Assembly: GCF_003385845.1 (NCBI RefSeq)
Contig: NZ_QRDJ01000007.1
Span: 337,380-401,379, forward strand
Source: Kushneria indalinina DSM 14324
GTDB taxonomy: Bacteria > Pseudomonadota > Gammaproteobacteria > Pseudomonadales > Halomonadaceae
Length of the DNA stretch: 64,000 nt
Direction: 5' to 3'
Below the pieces are notes generated by a model. That model was not told the DNA's origin and made no database searches. It was given only the letters and a program-made list of their open reading frames with translations. Shown here piece by piece: positions 18,701 through 26,852 of this stretch. Each line of letters begins with the position of its first letter. Position 1 is the first letter of the stretch. The position numbers and the translations under genes are program-made.

Positions 18701-18748
18701 CGAGCGATCGATGCGCCCGCCTGCCGAAAGACGGTTGGTCTGGGTCAT
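15707..18748 (-). CDS. soxA: sarcosine oxidase alpha subunit
   Basis: 1013 residues, full length. With SoxB it oxidises sarcosine to glycine, giving formaldehyde or, with THF, 5,10-methylene-THF, plus H2O2. The N-terminal part (about residues 15-110) resembles the ferredoxin-like HcnA/SoxA domain. An NAD/FAD dinucleotide fold follows (VMVIGAGAAGLAAALSAA near residue 175). The C-terminal 400 residues are a GcvT-type folate-binding domain (GILDASTLGKIDIQGPDA). It starts with a GAGGAG ribosome site and overlaps soxD by 4 bases. Confidence 0.95.
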   Translation of the reverse strand: MTQTNRLSAGGRIDRSHGLEFTFNGQRYQGFAGDTLASALLANGVDIINRSFKYSRARGIVAAGAEEPNAVVQLGAREETQVPNVRATQQGLYDGLVARSTNGWPNVQRDVMSWVGKLGGNFMPPGFYYKTFMSPASMWMTYEKYIRMGAGLGRAPTVADPDIYDHMHHHCDVMVIGAGAAGLAAALSAARSGARVILCDEQEEMGGSLLDSRDTLDGVSAVRWIEQTLNELASMETVTLLPRTTANGYHDHNFVTLHERRTEHLADTASDAGFPDMPRARLHRVRATRVVLATGTHERPLVYANNDLPGNMVAGAVSTYIRRYGVIPGNSLVLTTSNDHAYRAALDWQEAGRKVVAIVDARANPDGDLVRQACDSGIRVITGSAVIEAKGTQRVSGARVSAVDLDHFVITGRIEDLECDTIASSGGYSPVVHLSSHTGTRPQWDENLLGFVPGEVKGMLMAGGVAGHYGLDNTLSDGARAGRQAAIDSGFDEAGELNLPTVKARRDGPACAIYQVPHEKKGLRVPKQFVDMQNDVTASAIELATREGFESIEHVKRYTALGFGTDQGKLGNINGMAIAARCLGRSIPEVGTTVFRPNYTPITFGAIVGRHCDELFDPKRYTALHQWHVEYGAEFEDVGQWKRPWYFPRNANGKKESMHDAVARECLAVRQGVGILDASTLGKIDIQGPDAREFLGRVYTNKWAKLAPGRVRYGLMCKDDGMLMDDGTTSCLGDNHFLMTTTTGGAASVLEWLEVWHQTEWPELQVYFNSVTDHWATMTVTGPEARKLMSEVTDIDLDREQFKFMDWKEGNVAGVPARVFRISFTGELAYEINVQANYAMQVWKTLFEHGEKYDLTPYGTETMHVLRAEKGLIIVGQDTDGSVTPEDLGMHWAIGYDKPFHWIGKRALSRPDTMRGDRKQLVGLKPKDANVVLEEGAQIVLDPNQAIPMSMVGHVTSSYYSPVLESGFALAVLKEGRERMGQTVYLPMSDGKTHEAEVVSTVFIDPKGERQNV

Positions 18749-19134
18749 GACGAGGTCTCCTCGTTAAGCGCCGTATTCTCGGGCCGGGCACCGACGGTCT
18801 GCCAACCGCCATCGGCCACCTGAGCCCCCTGCTCATGACGAACACTGGGATCATCAGCCGTAATGGTCGGCTGCTCGCCCATCGGGTAGGTCTCAAGAAT
18901 CTCGTAGGTCACCGTGTTGCGGGTGATGTTGAAAAACTTGCGACAGCCGACCGAGTGCACCCACATCTCGTGGTGGATGCCGCGCGGGTTATCACGGAAG
19001 AACAGGTAATCGCCCCACTCTTCGTCGGTCGTGTTGTCCGGGTCCTCGGGACGCATGAGATGGGCCTGTCCGCGCGGATGAAACTCCTCTTCCTCGCGGT
19101 GCTCCTTGCAGTAGGGGCATAAGATATAAAACAT
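18745..19134 (-). CDS. soxD: sarcosine oxidase delta subunit
   Basis: 129 residues. SoxD is the small zinc subunit of sarcosine oxidase. Candidate zinc ligands are Cys6 and Cys9 (CPYC) with a later Cys in HSVGCRKFF and a nearby His. The conserved blocks EEEFHPRGQAH and YLFFRDNPRG are present. The C-terminal 40 residues (after YPMGE) are a polar extension beyond the usual length of about 90-100. GAGGAG lies upstream, and the end overlaps soxA by 4 bases. Confidence 0.92.
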   Translation of the reverse strand: MFYILCPYCKEHREEEEFHPRGQAHLMRPEDPDNTTDEEWGDYLFFRDNPRGIHHEMWVHSVGCRKFFNITRNTVTYEILETYPMGEQPTITADDPSVRHEQGAQVADGGWQTVGARPENTALNEETSS

Positions 19135-19146
19135 GATGGGCTCTCC

Positions 19147-20397
19147 TCAGTGCGCCACGCCGGCAGCGCCGTGTTCATCGATCAGCGCACCGGTATGGAA
19201 ACGGTCGATGGAAAAGGGCGCAGCGATGGGATGCATTTCACCTTTGGCAAGGCTGGCTGCAAAAACATGTCCTGAACCGGGCGTGGCCTTGAAGCCACCG
19301 GTACCCCAGCCGCAGTTGAAATACAGTCCCTTCACATCCGTCTTTGAAAGGATCGGACAGGCGTCGGGACAGGTATCCACGATGCCGCCCCACTGACGGT
19401 TCATGCGCACTCGCGAGAACATCGGGAACATCTCGACGATCGCCTGCAGGGTGTGCTCGATGGTGGGGTAGCTGCCGCGCTGACCGTAACCGAGATAGCC
19501 GTCGATACCGGCACCGATGACCAGATCGCCCTTGTCGGACTGGCTCACGTAGCCATGAACGTGGTTGGACATGGTGACCGTGTTGAGAATCGGCTTGAGC
19601 GGCTCGGAGACCAGCGCCTGCAGCGGATGCGACTCCAGCGGCAGCTTGATGCCGGCCATCTTTGCCAGTACGCCCGAATTGCCCGCGGCCACACAGCCGA
19701 CCGTATGGGCCTCGATGTCGCCCCGGTTGGTGTGAACGCCCAGCACCTTGCCGTCACGAATCTTGAAGCCGGTCACTTCGGTGTTCTGCAGAAGGTCCAC
19801 GCCATGGGAGTCGGCACCACGGGCAAAGCCCCAGGCGACCGCGTCATGACGCGCCACGCCGGCGCTTTTCTGCCAGGACGCGCCCATGATCGGATAGCGG
19901 GCCCGGTTGGAGATATCGATCTCGGGCTCGATCTCCTTGACCTGCTGCGGGGTGACCACTTCGCTGTCGATACCGTTGAGGCGGTTGGCATTGACGCGAC
20001 GCTGAATGTCACGCATGTCCTGCAGGGTGTGGCCCAGGTTGAGCACGCCACGCTGGGAGAACATCACGTTGTAGTTCAGATCCTGCGACAGGCCCTTCCA
20101 CAGATCCAGCGAGTGGTTGTAGAGCCGTCCCGCTTCGTCCCACAGATAGTTGGAGCGAACGATGGTGGTGTTACGCGCGGTGTTACCGCCGCCCAGCCAG
20201 CCCTTTTCGATGACGGCGACATTCCTGACGCCGAACTCCTTGGCCAGATAGTAGGCCGTGGCAAGGCCGTGGCCGCCACCGCCGACGATAATGACGTCGT
20301 ACTGCTTCTTGGGCTCGGGGTTACGCCACTGGCGTTCCCAGTTTTCGTGGTGACCGAACGCGTGTTTAACCAGTCCGAAGCCGGAATAACGTTGCAT
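19147..20397 (-). CDS. soxB: sarcosine oxidase beta subunit
   Basis: 416 residues, full length. It is the flavin-bearing catalytic subunit for sarcosine demethylation. The N-terminal FAD motif is [17 protein letters not shown] near residue 34, with [13 protein letters not shown] after it. The motif [15 protein letters not shown] near residue 180 holds the His that carries covalent FMN in characterised heterotetrameric enzymes. First gene of soxB-D-A-G, 47 bases after glyA on the same strand, with AAGGAG upstream. Confidence 0.95.
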   Translation of the reverse strand: MQRYSGFGLVKHAFGHHENWERQWRNPEPKKQYDVIIVGGGGHGLATAYYLAKEFGVRNVAVIEKGWLGGGNTARNTTIVRSNYLWDEAGRLYNHSLDLWKGLSQDLNYNVMFSQRGVLNLGHTLQDMRDIQRRVNANRLNGIDSEVVTPQQVKEIEPEIDISNRARYPIMGASWQKSAGVARHDAVAWGFARGADSHGVDLLQNTEVTGFKIRDGKVLGVHTNRGDIEAHTVGCVAAGNSGVLAKMAGIKLPLESHPLQALVSEPLKPILNTVTMSNHVHGYVSQSDKGDLVIGAGIDGYLGYGQRGSYPTIEHTLQAIVEMFPMFSRVRMNRQWGGIVDTCPDACPILSKTDVKGLYFNCGWGTGGFKATPGSGHVFAASLAKGEMHPIAAPFSIDRFHTGALIDEHGAAGVAH

Positions 20398-20444
20398 GAG
20401 CTTTCTCCTTGATCGGCCCCGAGGGAGCCTGCTGTCGGCCGTGT

Positions 20445-21776
20445 TCAGACTACGGAGGCTTCACTCTCGAGTCGCTGATCCGCCCGGTCGGTGCTCTGGC
20501 CGTAGACGGGATGACGTGCGCACAGTGATTCCACCCTGCCACGAACCTCCTGCTCGACCGCGTCGGTATCCTTCTGCTGCGCGAGCACATCCAGAATGTC
20601 GCAGATCCAGGACGCCAGCTCGCGGCAGTCCTCTTCCATGAATCCGCGCGTGGTGACGGCCGGCGTACCGATACGCAGCCCCGAGGTGACAAACGGGCTT
20701 TGCGGGTCGTTGGGCACGGCATTCTTGTTGACGGTGATGCAGGCACGCTCGAGTGCCGCATCGGCATCCTTGCCGGTCACGCCCTGCTTGATCAGCGAGA
20801 CCAGGAACAGATGGTCGTCGGTACCGCCGGAGACCACATCAAAATCACGATCGATAAAGACCTGAGCCATGGCGCGCGCATTGGCGATCACCTGACGCTG
20901 GTAGTCGGCAAACTCGGTGGTCATGGCCTCCTTGAAGGCCACGGCCTTGGCCGCGATCACGTGCATGAGCGGGCCGCCCTGCTGACCCGGGAAGACCGCG
21001 CCGTTGAGCTTCTTGTAGAGCGTCTCGTCGCTCTCGGCCGACAGGATCAGGCCGCCCCTGGGGCCGCGCAGGGTCTTATGGGTCGTCGTGGTCACGACAT
21101 GGGCATGGGGTAGCGGGCTCGGGTAGAGACCCGCGGCGACCAGACCGGCGATGTGGGCCATGTCGACCATCAGCCAGGCACCGACCTCATCGGCGATCTC
21201 GCGAAAACGCTGCCAGTCGATGACGCGCGAATAGGCCGAAAAGCCGGCGATGATCATCTTCGGCTGGTGCTCGCGGGCAAGCGCGGCCACTTCGTCGTAG
21301 TCGATCTGGCCGTTTTCGGGATTCAGGCCGTACTGCACGGCGTTGTAGTACTTGCCGGAGAAGTTCGGCGCCGCGCCGTGGGTCAGGTGGCCGCCGTGGG
21401 CCAGGCTCATGCCCAGAATGGTATCGCCGGGCTTGACCAGCGCCATGAACACGGCCGCGTTGGCCTGAGCGCCGGAGTGCGGCTGGACGTTGGCATAATG
21501 GGCGGCGAACAGTTCACAGGCGCGCTCGATCGCCATGGCCTCAACCTTGTCGACGAACTCGCAGCCACCGTAGTAGCGCCGGCCCGGGTAGCCTTCGGCA
21601 TACTTGTTGGTGAGCTGGGTTCCCTGCGCCTGCATGACGTAGCAGCTGGTGTAGTTTTCGGAAGCGATCAGTTCGATATGCGCTTCCTGTCGCTGTGTCT
21701 CTTCAGCGATCGCCTCGGCCAGGGCTGCGTCATAGTCAGACAGCTGAGCGCTGGGGGAGAAACCATGATGAAGCAT
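20445..21776 (-). CDS. glyA: serine hydroxymethyltransferase
   Basis: 443 residues (443-444 depending on start). It converts glycine plus 5,10-methylene-THF to serine, the sink for products of the sox reaction. The PLP lysine is in [14 protein letters not shown] near residue 240, with the N-terminal [10 protein letters not shown] motif and [10 protein letters not shown]. The C-terminus is about 20 residues longer than in typical GlyA. GTG at 21779 and ATG at 21776 are adjacent; the GGAGG fits the ATG better, though at only 4 bases. First gene of the glyA-soxBDAG operon; the chromosome probably has another glyA. Confidence 0.95.
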   Translation of the reverse strand: MLHHGFSPSAQLSDYDAALAEAIAEETQRQEAHIELIASENYTSCYVMQAQGTQLTNKYAEGYPGRRYYGGCEFVDKVEAMAIERACELFAAHYANVQPHSGAQANAAVFMALVKPGDTILGMSLAHGGHLTHGAAPNFSGKYYNAVQYGLNPENGQIDYDEVAALAREHQPKMIIAGFSAYSRVIDWQRFREIADEVGAWLMVDMAHIAGLVAAGLYPSPLPHAHVVTTTTHKTLRGPRGGLILSAESDETLYKKLNGAVFPGQQGGPLMHVIAAKAVAFKEAMTTEFADYQRQVIANARAMAQVFIDRDFDVVSGGTDDHLFLVSLIKQGVTGKDADAALERACITVNKNAVPNDPQSPFVTSGLRIGTPAVTTRGFMEEDCRELASWICDILDVLAQQKDTDAVEQEVRGRVESLCARHPVYGQSTDRADQRLESEASVV

Positions 21777-22142
21777 CACGCCTCCTTATCATCAAATCGG
21801 TTGTTATCCGGAATCGGTCGAATGCGGTGCCAGGGGGGTGTCTATTGCACGCTATCCTGCTGCGATGGTATCGCTGCTCCCCTGCCCTGAAATGCTTGCC
21901 GACGTCACCACCTGGTGTATTTGCGACATGACCGTCATTACGCGACAGGCATACGACCATGGGATAACGACGTCGCCCAGCCACCTTGCGACGTCGCGCA
22001 CGGACAACTCTCCCCTTCACGGCTGTTCCACTCTAGCGTTTCAGGCATCCGCCCGGCCTCTTTTTGCACCTCCATGGTGCAAAAAGCGGCCTCGCTCGCC
22101 TGGTCTCTTTAAACGCAAGTGATGGCACCAGGAGGTTCCAGC
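21777..22142. promoter_or_regulatory. divergent glyA-sox / fdhA control region
   Basis: A 366-base gap between the divergent glyA-sox and fdhA units. Three GACGTC cores occur (21901, 21969 and 21990). The last two sit in a repeated CGACGTCGC word with centres 21 bases apart, two DNA turns. A perfect 10-base inverted repeat (TTTTTGCACC, 5-base loop, GGTGCAAAAA) lies at 22061-22085. Either may be a regulator site; a GbdR site is expected here from the pathway, but I cannot assign one. Confidence 0.45.
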
Positions 22143-23330
22143 ATGTCAGACAATCGCGGCGTGGTTTACATGGGCGCGGGCAAGGTCGAAGTACAGGACA
22201 TTGCCTACCCGAAAATGGAAACGCCCAATGGCAGGCCCATTGAACATGGCGTCATCCTGAAGGTGGTCTCCACCAACATCTGTGGTTCCGACCAGCACAT
22301 GGTGCGTGGCCGTACCACGGCGCCCCAGGGCATGGTGCTGGGTCACGAAATCACCGGTGAGGTCATCGAAAAGGGCAAGGATGTCGAGTTCCTCGATATC
22401 GGCGACATCGTCTCCGTGCCCTTCAACGTGGCCTGCGGCCGCTGCCGGACCTGCAAGGAAGGCCATACCGGCCTGTGCCTGCACGTCAACGATGACCGTG
22501 CCGGCGGCGCCTATGGCTATGTCGACATGGGTGGCTGGGTCGGCGGTCAGGCGCGCTACGTTATGGTGCCCTATGCCGATTTCAACCTGCTCAAGTTCCC
22601 GGACCGTGATCAGGCGATGAACCAGATTCGCGACCTGACCATGTTGAGCGACATCCTGCCGACCGGCTTCCACGGCGCCCTGAAAGCAGGCGTTGGGGCA
22701 GGCTCGACCGTCTATGTGGCGGGTGCAGGCCCGGTCGGTCTGGCAGCGGCGGCCTCTGCCCGTCTGCTGGGCGCGGCCGTGGTCATGATTGGCGACTTCA
22801 ATCCCAAGCGTCTGGAACATGCGCGCAAGATGGGCTTTGAGCCGATCGATCTGAACAAGCACGACCGTCTGGGCGAAATGATTGCCGCCGTCGTCGGCGA
22901 GCCCAGCGTTGACAGCGCCATCGATGCGGTTGGTTTCGAAGCCGTGGGTCATGGTGGCAAGGAGCAGCCGGCCGTGGTGCTCAACCAGATGATGGAAGTG
23001 ACCCGTGAAGGCGGCTCCATCGGTATTCCGGGGCTTTATGTCACCGAAGATCCGGGCGCGACCGAGAAGGCCGCACAGACCGGCAGCCTGAGCCTGCGCT
23101 TTGGTCTGGGCTGGGCGAAGGGTCACTCCTTCCATACCGGCCAGACCCCGGTGGTGCAGTACAACCGTCAGCTGATGCAGGCCATCCTGCACGGCCGTCT
23201 CAACATCGCCGAGATCGTCAACGCTCAGATCATTAGCCTGGAAGAGGCACCGAAGGGCTATGAAGAGTTTGATGCCGGTGTGGCCAGCAAGTTTGTGCTG
23301 GACCCGCACGGCATGCTGGGCGCTGCCTGA
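22143..23330 (+). CDS. fdhA: glutathione-independent formaldehyde dehydrogenase
   Basis: 395 residues, the usual size for Pseudomonas-type FdhA. It is a zinc-dependent medium-chain dehydrogenase that oxidises formaldehyde to formate with tightly bound NAD. Catalytic zinc ligands are in NICGSDQHM and VLGHEITGEV. The structural zinc lobe is CGRCRTCKEGHTGLC near residue 100, and the NAD fold has VYVAGAGPVGLAAA near residue 195. The ATG at 22143 follows AGGAGG; the earlier ATG at 22119 precedes that site. It detoxifies the formaldehyde released by betaine and sarcosine demethylation. Confidence 0.94.
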   Translation: MSDNRGVVYMGAGKVEVQDIAYPKMETPNGRPIEHGVILKVVSTNICGSDQHMVRGRTTAPQGMVLGHEITGEVIEKGKDVEFLDIGDIVSVPFNVACGRCRTCKEGHTGLCLHVNDDRAGGAYGYVDMGGWVGGQARYVMVPYADFNLLKFPDRDQAMNQIRDLTMLSDILPTGFHGALKAGVGAGSTVYVAGAGPVGLAAAASARLLGAAVVMIGDFNPKRLEHARKMGFEPIDLNKHDRLGEMIAAVVGEPSVDSAIDAVGFEAVGHGGKEQPAVVLNQMMEVTREGGSIGIPGLYVTEDPGATEKAAQTGSLSLRFGLGWAKGHSFHTGQTPVVQYNRQLMQAILHGRLNIAEIVNAQIISLEEAPKGYEEFDAGVASKFVLDPHGMLGAA

Positions 23331-23367
23331 GCCTCTGACGGATATCATGCGCTAAGCAGGGCATGAC

Positions 23368-23405
23368 AAAAAAACGCTCATGGCGATTGGCCATGAGCGT
23401 TTTTT
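23368..23405 (+). terminator. fdhA terminator
   Basis: An 11-base stem (ACGCTCATGGC and complement) with a 5-base loop, flanked by A and followed by T. It is 37 bases after the fdhA stop. A-rich on the left, so it may also stop leftward transcripts. Confidence 0.85.
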
Positions 23406-23560
23406 AATGTCTGTCTTTTGCTGACTTTCCTTTGATGCTTTCCCTCTGATGCCTGTTCCTTGATGCCTGCTGATCGCGGCAGGCAGGACCAGCGCGGATG
23501 GCGGATGGCCGCCCTCCGCCGGTCACGGAGGACTGAAATCAGGGCCCGGACATCAGAGGT

Positions 23561-24667
23561 CTAGAAATCGACCACCAGGTCGCCCTTGACCCGACTGCAG
23601 CACGACAGGATATAGCCTTCTTCGATGTCCTCATCGGTGATCCCGCCGTTATGGTCCATATCGACCTCCCCTGACCTGATCCCGACCCGACAGGTGCCGC
23701 AGATGCCCATACCGCATGCCTTGGGAATATGCAGTCCCAGCTGGGCCGCCGCGCTGTGGACCGTCTCGCCGGGCTGGACCTGGACACTCTTGCCGGAGTC
23801 GGCAAATTCGACGGTGACCAGATCGGCCTCGTCGACATTCTCGGCGGCTTCTTCCGCCCGCTCGGCCAGCTCCAGCGCATCTTCCTTGACGTCGGCAGGC
23901 GTCGCGCCGAACAACTCTTCATGGTAGTGATCCATGTCGTAGTTGTTCTCGCGCAGGATGTTCTTGATCGCATTCATGTAGGGCACGGGACCACAACAGA
24001 AGATCTCGCGCTCCAGGAAGTCGGGCGCCATGAGCTCGAGCATGGGCTGGGTCAGAAAGCCGCGGTAGCCGGCCCAGGCCTCACCGATGTCTTCCTTCTT
24101 TTCACAGACGATGTGCAGCTTGAACTCGGGGATGCGCGAGAACATGTGCACCAGTTCGCGGTGATAGATCACATCACGCGGCGCACGGGCGCTGTGGATG
24201 AACTCGACATCCACATTGGCGTTGGTATCGAAAAACCAGCGCGTCATCGACATCAACGGCGTAATGCCTACCCCGCCGGAGAGCAGCAGCACCTTGTCGG
24301 CCGGATAATCGATCGAGTTGAAGTTACCGACCGGCCCGTGCACGGCGATCTTGTCGCCAACGCTCATATTGGCATGGAGCCAGTTGGAGACCTTGCCGCC
24401 GGGCACCTGCTTGACGGTAATCGAGAAACTGTAGGGAATCGAAGGCGAGCTGGAGATCGTATAGGAGCGCATGATCTGCTCGCCTTCGACCTCCAGTTCA
24501 AGCGTTACGAACTGACCGGGCTTGAAAAAGAACAGAACAGGCTCTTCGGCCATGAAGCAAAAGGTGCGTACGTCAGGGGTTTCCTGAATGATCTTGACAC
24601 AGCGAACCTCGTGGCGGCCGTTGGTCCAGGTCTGAGTTGTAACCGGATTGAAAAAGTTCATTGTCAT
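23561..24667 (-). CDS. gbcB: glycine betaine monooxygenase reductase subunit
   Basis: 368 residues. It supplies electrons from NAD(P)H to GbcA. The FAD domain (MRSYTISSSPS near residue 67) is followed by the NAD domain (LLLSGGVGITPLMS near residue 127, FCCGPVPYM near residue 225). At the C-terminus is a plant-type 2Fe-2S ferredoxin with CGMGICGTCRVG plus a distal Cys in SCCSR. An acidic linker near residues 255-285 joins reductase and ferredoxin. Divergent from gbcA across a shared 361-base control region. Confidence 0.94.
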   Translation of the reverse strand: MTMNFFNPVTTQTWTNGRHEVRCVKIIQETPDVRTFCFMAEEPVLFFFKPGQFVTLELEVEGEQIMRSYTISSSPSIPYSFSITVKQVPGGKVSNWLHANMSVGDKIAVHGPVGNFNSIDYPADKVLLLSGGVGITPLMSMTRWFFDTNANVDVEFIHSARAPRDVIYHRELVHMFSRIPEFKLHIVCEKKEDIGEAWAGYRGFLTQPMLELMAPDFLEREIFCCGPVPYMNAIKNILRENNYDMDHYHEELFGATPADVKEDALELAERAEEAAENVDEADLVTVEFADSGKSVQVQPGETVHSAAAQLGLHIPKACGMGICGTCRVGIRSGEVDMDHNGGITDEDIEEGYILSCCSRVKGDLVVDF

Positions 24668-25028
24668 GATGATCTCTGCCTGGCAGTGCCACAGCTGTTC
24701 GCTCGCCGATCCGTGTTGATGACACGGCCCGACACCCTTTCAATCTGGCATTCTGGTGACGCCTCTCACACCAGGCTTGTCTGTCAGCGACACGCACATA
24801 CCTTTCACCCCCACTTTCTGTCTGTCATGGACCAATCAGGTCGTCGTGACGCTCTTCCATGTCGCGGGTAGACAATCGGATTTCATGACCCTGTACCACA
24901 ATCGCCATCAATCAAGATGGATCGATTTTTTTTCCATGCATGAATACCAGGCCACAAAAGACAAATAACATCCGCTCAACCGTATTGTCGCTCTCGCGCG
25001 CGCAGCGACAATGAAAAGGATATTTGGT
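24668..25028. promoter_or_regulatory. divergent gbcB / gbcA control region
   Basis: A 361-base gap with no gene. Because it separates divergent halves of one enzyme, it must hold both promoters and probably the GbdR sites. AT-rich DNA near 24895-24975 is nearest to gbcA. I did not find a motif I could name with confidence. Confidence 0.4.
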
Positions 25029-26315
25029 ATGGACATGACAGCTTCTTATGGACCCGATGACCCTCTGAACCAGGCACGCCAGGCCGCGGCCGATCTGCTT
25101 CAGAATCGCAACCCTACCTACTCCCTGCCTCAGCCGTTCTACAACGACGCGCGCTTCTTCGCGCTCGACATGCAGGAGGTATACGAGAAGGAGTGGCTCT
25201 TTGCGGGCATGACCTGCGAAATCCCTGCCAAGGGCAACTTCATGACGCTGGAGATCGGCGACAACCCGATCGTCATCGTTCGTGGTGCCGAAGGCGTAAT
25301 CCATGCCTTTCACAACGTCTGTCGCCACCGCGGTTCAAGGCTTTGCACCAAGGAAAAGGGCAAGGTCGCAAAGCTGGTCTGCCCCTACCATCAGTGGACC
25401 TATGAACTCGACGGCCGTCTGCTGTTTGCCGGTAGCGACATGGGTACCGACTTCGATCTCGGCCAGTTCGGTCTGAAGCCGGTCAACGTGCGCACCGCCG
25501 GTGGCTTTGTCTTCATCAATCTGAGCGAAGAGCCGCCCGCGATTGACGATTTTCTGGTCTCGCTCGAGCACTATCTCGAGCCGTATGACATGGATAACGT
25601 CAAGGTGGCCACCCAGACCACCATCGTTGAACAGGCCAACTGGAAGCTGGTCCTCGAGAACAACCGCGAGTGCTATCACTGCAACGGCGCGCACCCGGAG
25701 CTCTTGAACTCGCTGATCGAGTTCGATGACACCGAAGACCCGCGCGCCACCGAGAAGTACAAGGAGCTGGTCACCCGCAAGCAGGCCGACTGGAACCAGG
25801 AGCAGGTGCCCTGGCAGCTCAAGCGTTTTGGCAAGCGCAATCGCCTGACCCGCACGCCGCTGCTGGATAACGTGGTCTCCATGACCATGGACGGCAAGCC
25901 GGGCTGCAAGAAGCTCATGGGGCGTCTGACCAGCCCTGACATGGGGTCGCTGCGTATCCTGCACCTGCCCAACTCCTGGAACCACTTCATGGGCGACCAT
26001 GCCGTGGTGTTCCGCGTGCTGCCGCTCGGTCCGCAGCAGACCATGGTCACCACCAAGTGGCTGGTGCACAAGGACGCCGTGGAAGGCGAAGACTACGACG
26101 TTGAAAACCTGCGTCACGTCTGGGATGCCACCAACGACCAGGACCGCCAGCTGGCCGAAGAAAACCAGCGCGGCATCAACTCACGGGCCTACCAGCCCGG
26201 CCCCTACTCCGAGACCTACGAGTTCGGTGTGATCGACTTCGTCAACTGGTACGGCGAGCGCATGCTCACGCATCTGGGCCAGGAAGCGCCGACCCTGCAT
26301 CTGGCCAAGGGCTAA
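25029..26315 (+). CDS. gbcA: glycine betaine monooxygenase oxygenase subunit (Rieske)
   Basis: 428 residues. It demethylates glycine betaine to dimethylglycine with O2, releasing formaldehyde. The Rieske 2Fe-2S ligands are Cys98/His100 (CRHRG) and Cys118/His121 (CPYHQW). The mononuclear iron site is in ENNRECYHCNGAHPELL (two His, with a distal Asp). The internal ATG at 25029 is chosen because AAAGGA lies 8-9 bases upstream; the ATG at 25011 overlaps that site. Homologs of this length in Pseudomonas and Chromohalobacter act on betaine. Confidence 0.95.
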   Translation: MDMTASYGPDDPLNQARQAAADLLQNRNPTYSLPQPFYNDARFFALDMQEVYEKEWLFAGMTCEIPAKGNFMTLEIGDNPIVIVRGAEGVIHAFHNVCRHRGSRLCTKEKGKVAKLVCPYHQWTYELDGRLLFAGSDMGTDFDLGQFGLKPVNVRTAGGFVFINLSEEPPAIDDFLVSLEHYLEPYDMDNVKVATQTTIVEQANWKLVLENNRECYHCNGAHPELLNSLIEFDDTEDPRATEKYKELVTRKQADWNQEQVPWQLKRFGKRNRLTRTPLLDNVVSMTMDGKPGCKKLMGRLTSPDMGSLRILHLPNSWNHFMGDHAVVFRVLPLGPQQTMVTTKWLVHKDAVEGEDYDVENLRHVWDATNDQDRQLAEENQRGINSRAYQPGPYSETYEFGVIDFVNWYGERMLTHLGQEAPTLHLAKG

Positions 26316-26358
26316 ACGTCTGCCCCATTGAGATACCCGGCAACGGGTGATGTACCAG

Positions 26359-26397
26359 AGGGACCGGTTCACGTGCTGTGAACCGGTCCCTTTTTTT
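26359..26397 (+). terminator. gbcA terminator
   Basis: A 14-base stem (AGGGACCGGTTCAC and complement), a 5-base loop and seven T. It overlaps the stop of the small leftward gene by two bases. Confidence 0.88.
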
Positions 26398-26641
26398 AAT
26401 CTCGACTCAGTGCCGGCAGCAGATATTTATCGATGGCCTGTCGTACCGATGGCAGCAGGATATCCGACCGCCTGACCAGCTCATCGACCAGCTCCCTGAG
26501 GCCCTCTACCCCTTCGCCGCGCTGCTTGCACAGTGCCATGCGCGCGCAGGTATCCGGGCCCGCGCCTTCGGGAATATGGACGCCAAGTGCCACCAGCCGC
26601 GCCCGAAAATCATCGCCATCAATCAGATCGACAATCATCAT
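26396..26641 (-). CDS. small hypothetical protein between gbcA and the betaine transporter
   Basis: 81 residues from ATG at 26641 (a second ATG follows immediately), with AGGAGAG 8 bases upstream. The longer reading to 26698 has no better start. The protein is soluble and mostly helical (DDFRARLVALGV, then EGLRELVDELVRRS), with two Cys (DTCARMALCKQRGEG). No family is recognised. It is on the strand opposite gbcA and the transporter. Confidence 0.55.
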   Translation of the reverse strand: MMIVDLIDGDDFRARLVALGVHIPEGAGPDTCARMALCKQRGEGVEGLRELVDELVRRSDILLPSVRQAIDKYLLPALSRD

Positions 26642-26852
26642 CTTCACGCTCTCCTGTTGTTGCCCTTTGGTCTGCCTGCCGGTCGATATTAAAGGCAATA
26701 GACCAATGGCGCGCCCGTCCCAGCGGCAATGGATATGTCAGCGTCGCTTTTAAACAAATGACCTTAAAGGCCGCGCACAAGAATGCATCACAGCCGAAAA
26801 AAGGGGGCTGGTGGCATCACAACTTTTTGTATAACAACAAAGAGGACCGCGT

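Noticed and set aside
15341-18823. Very long rightward open frame (1160 codons) opposite soxA
   Set aside because: It is an antisense shadow of soxA/soxD caused by high GC at third positions; no domain, no ribosome site, and soxA is certain.
21777-22142. Possible glycine riboswitch before glyA-sox
   Set aside because: I could not find the conserved glycine aptamer core or tandem arrangement; the repeats there look like protein-binding sites.
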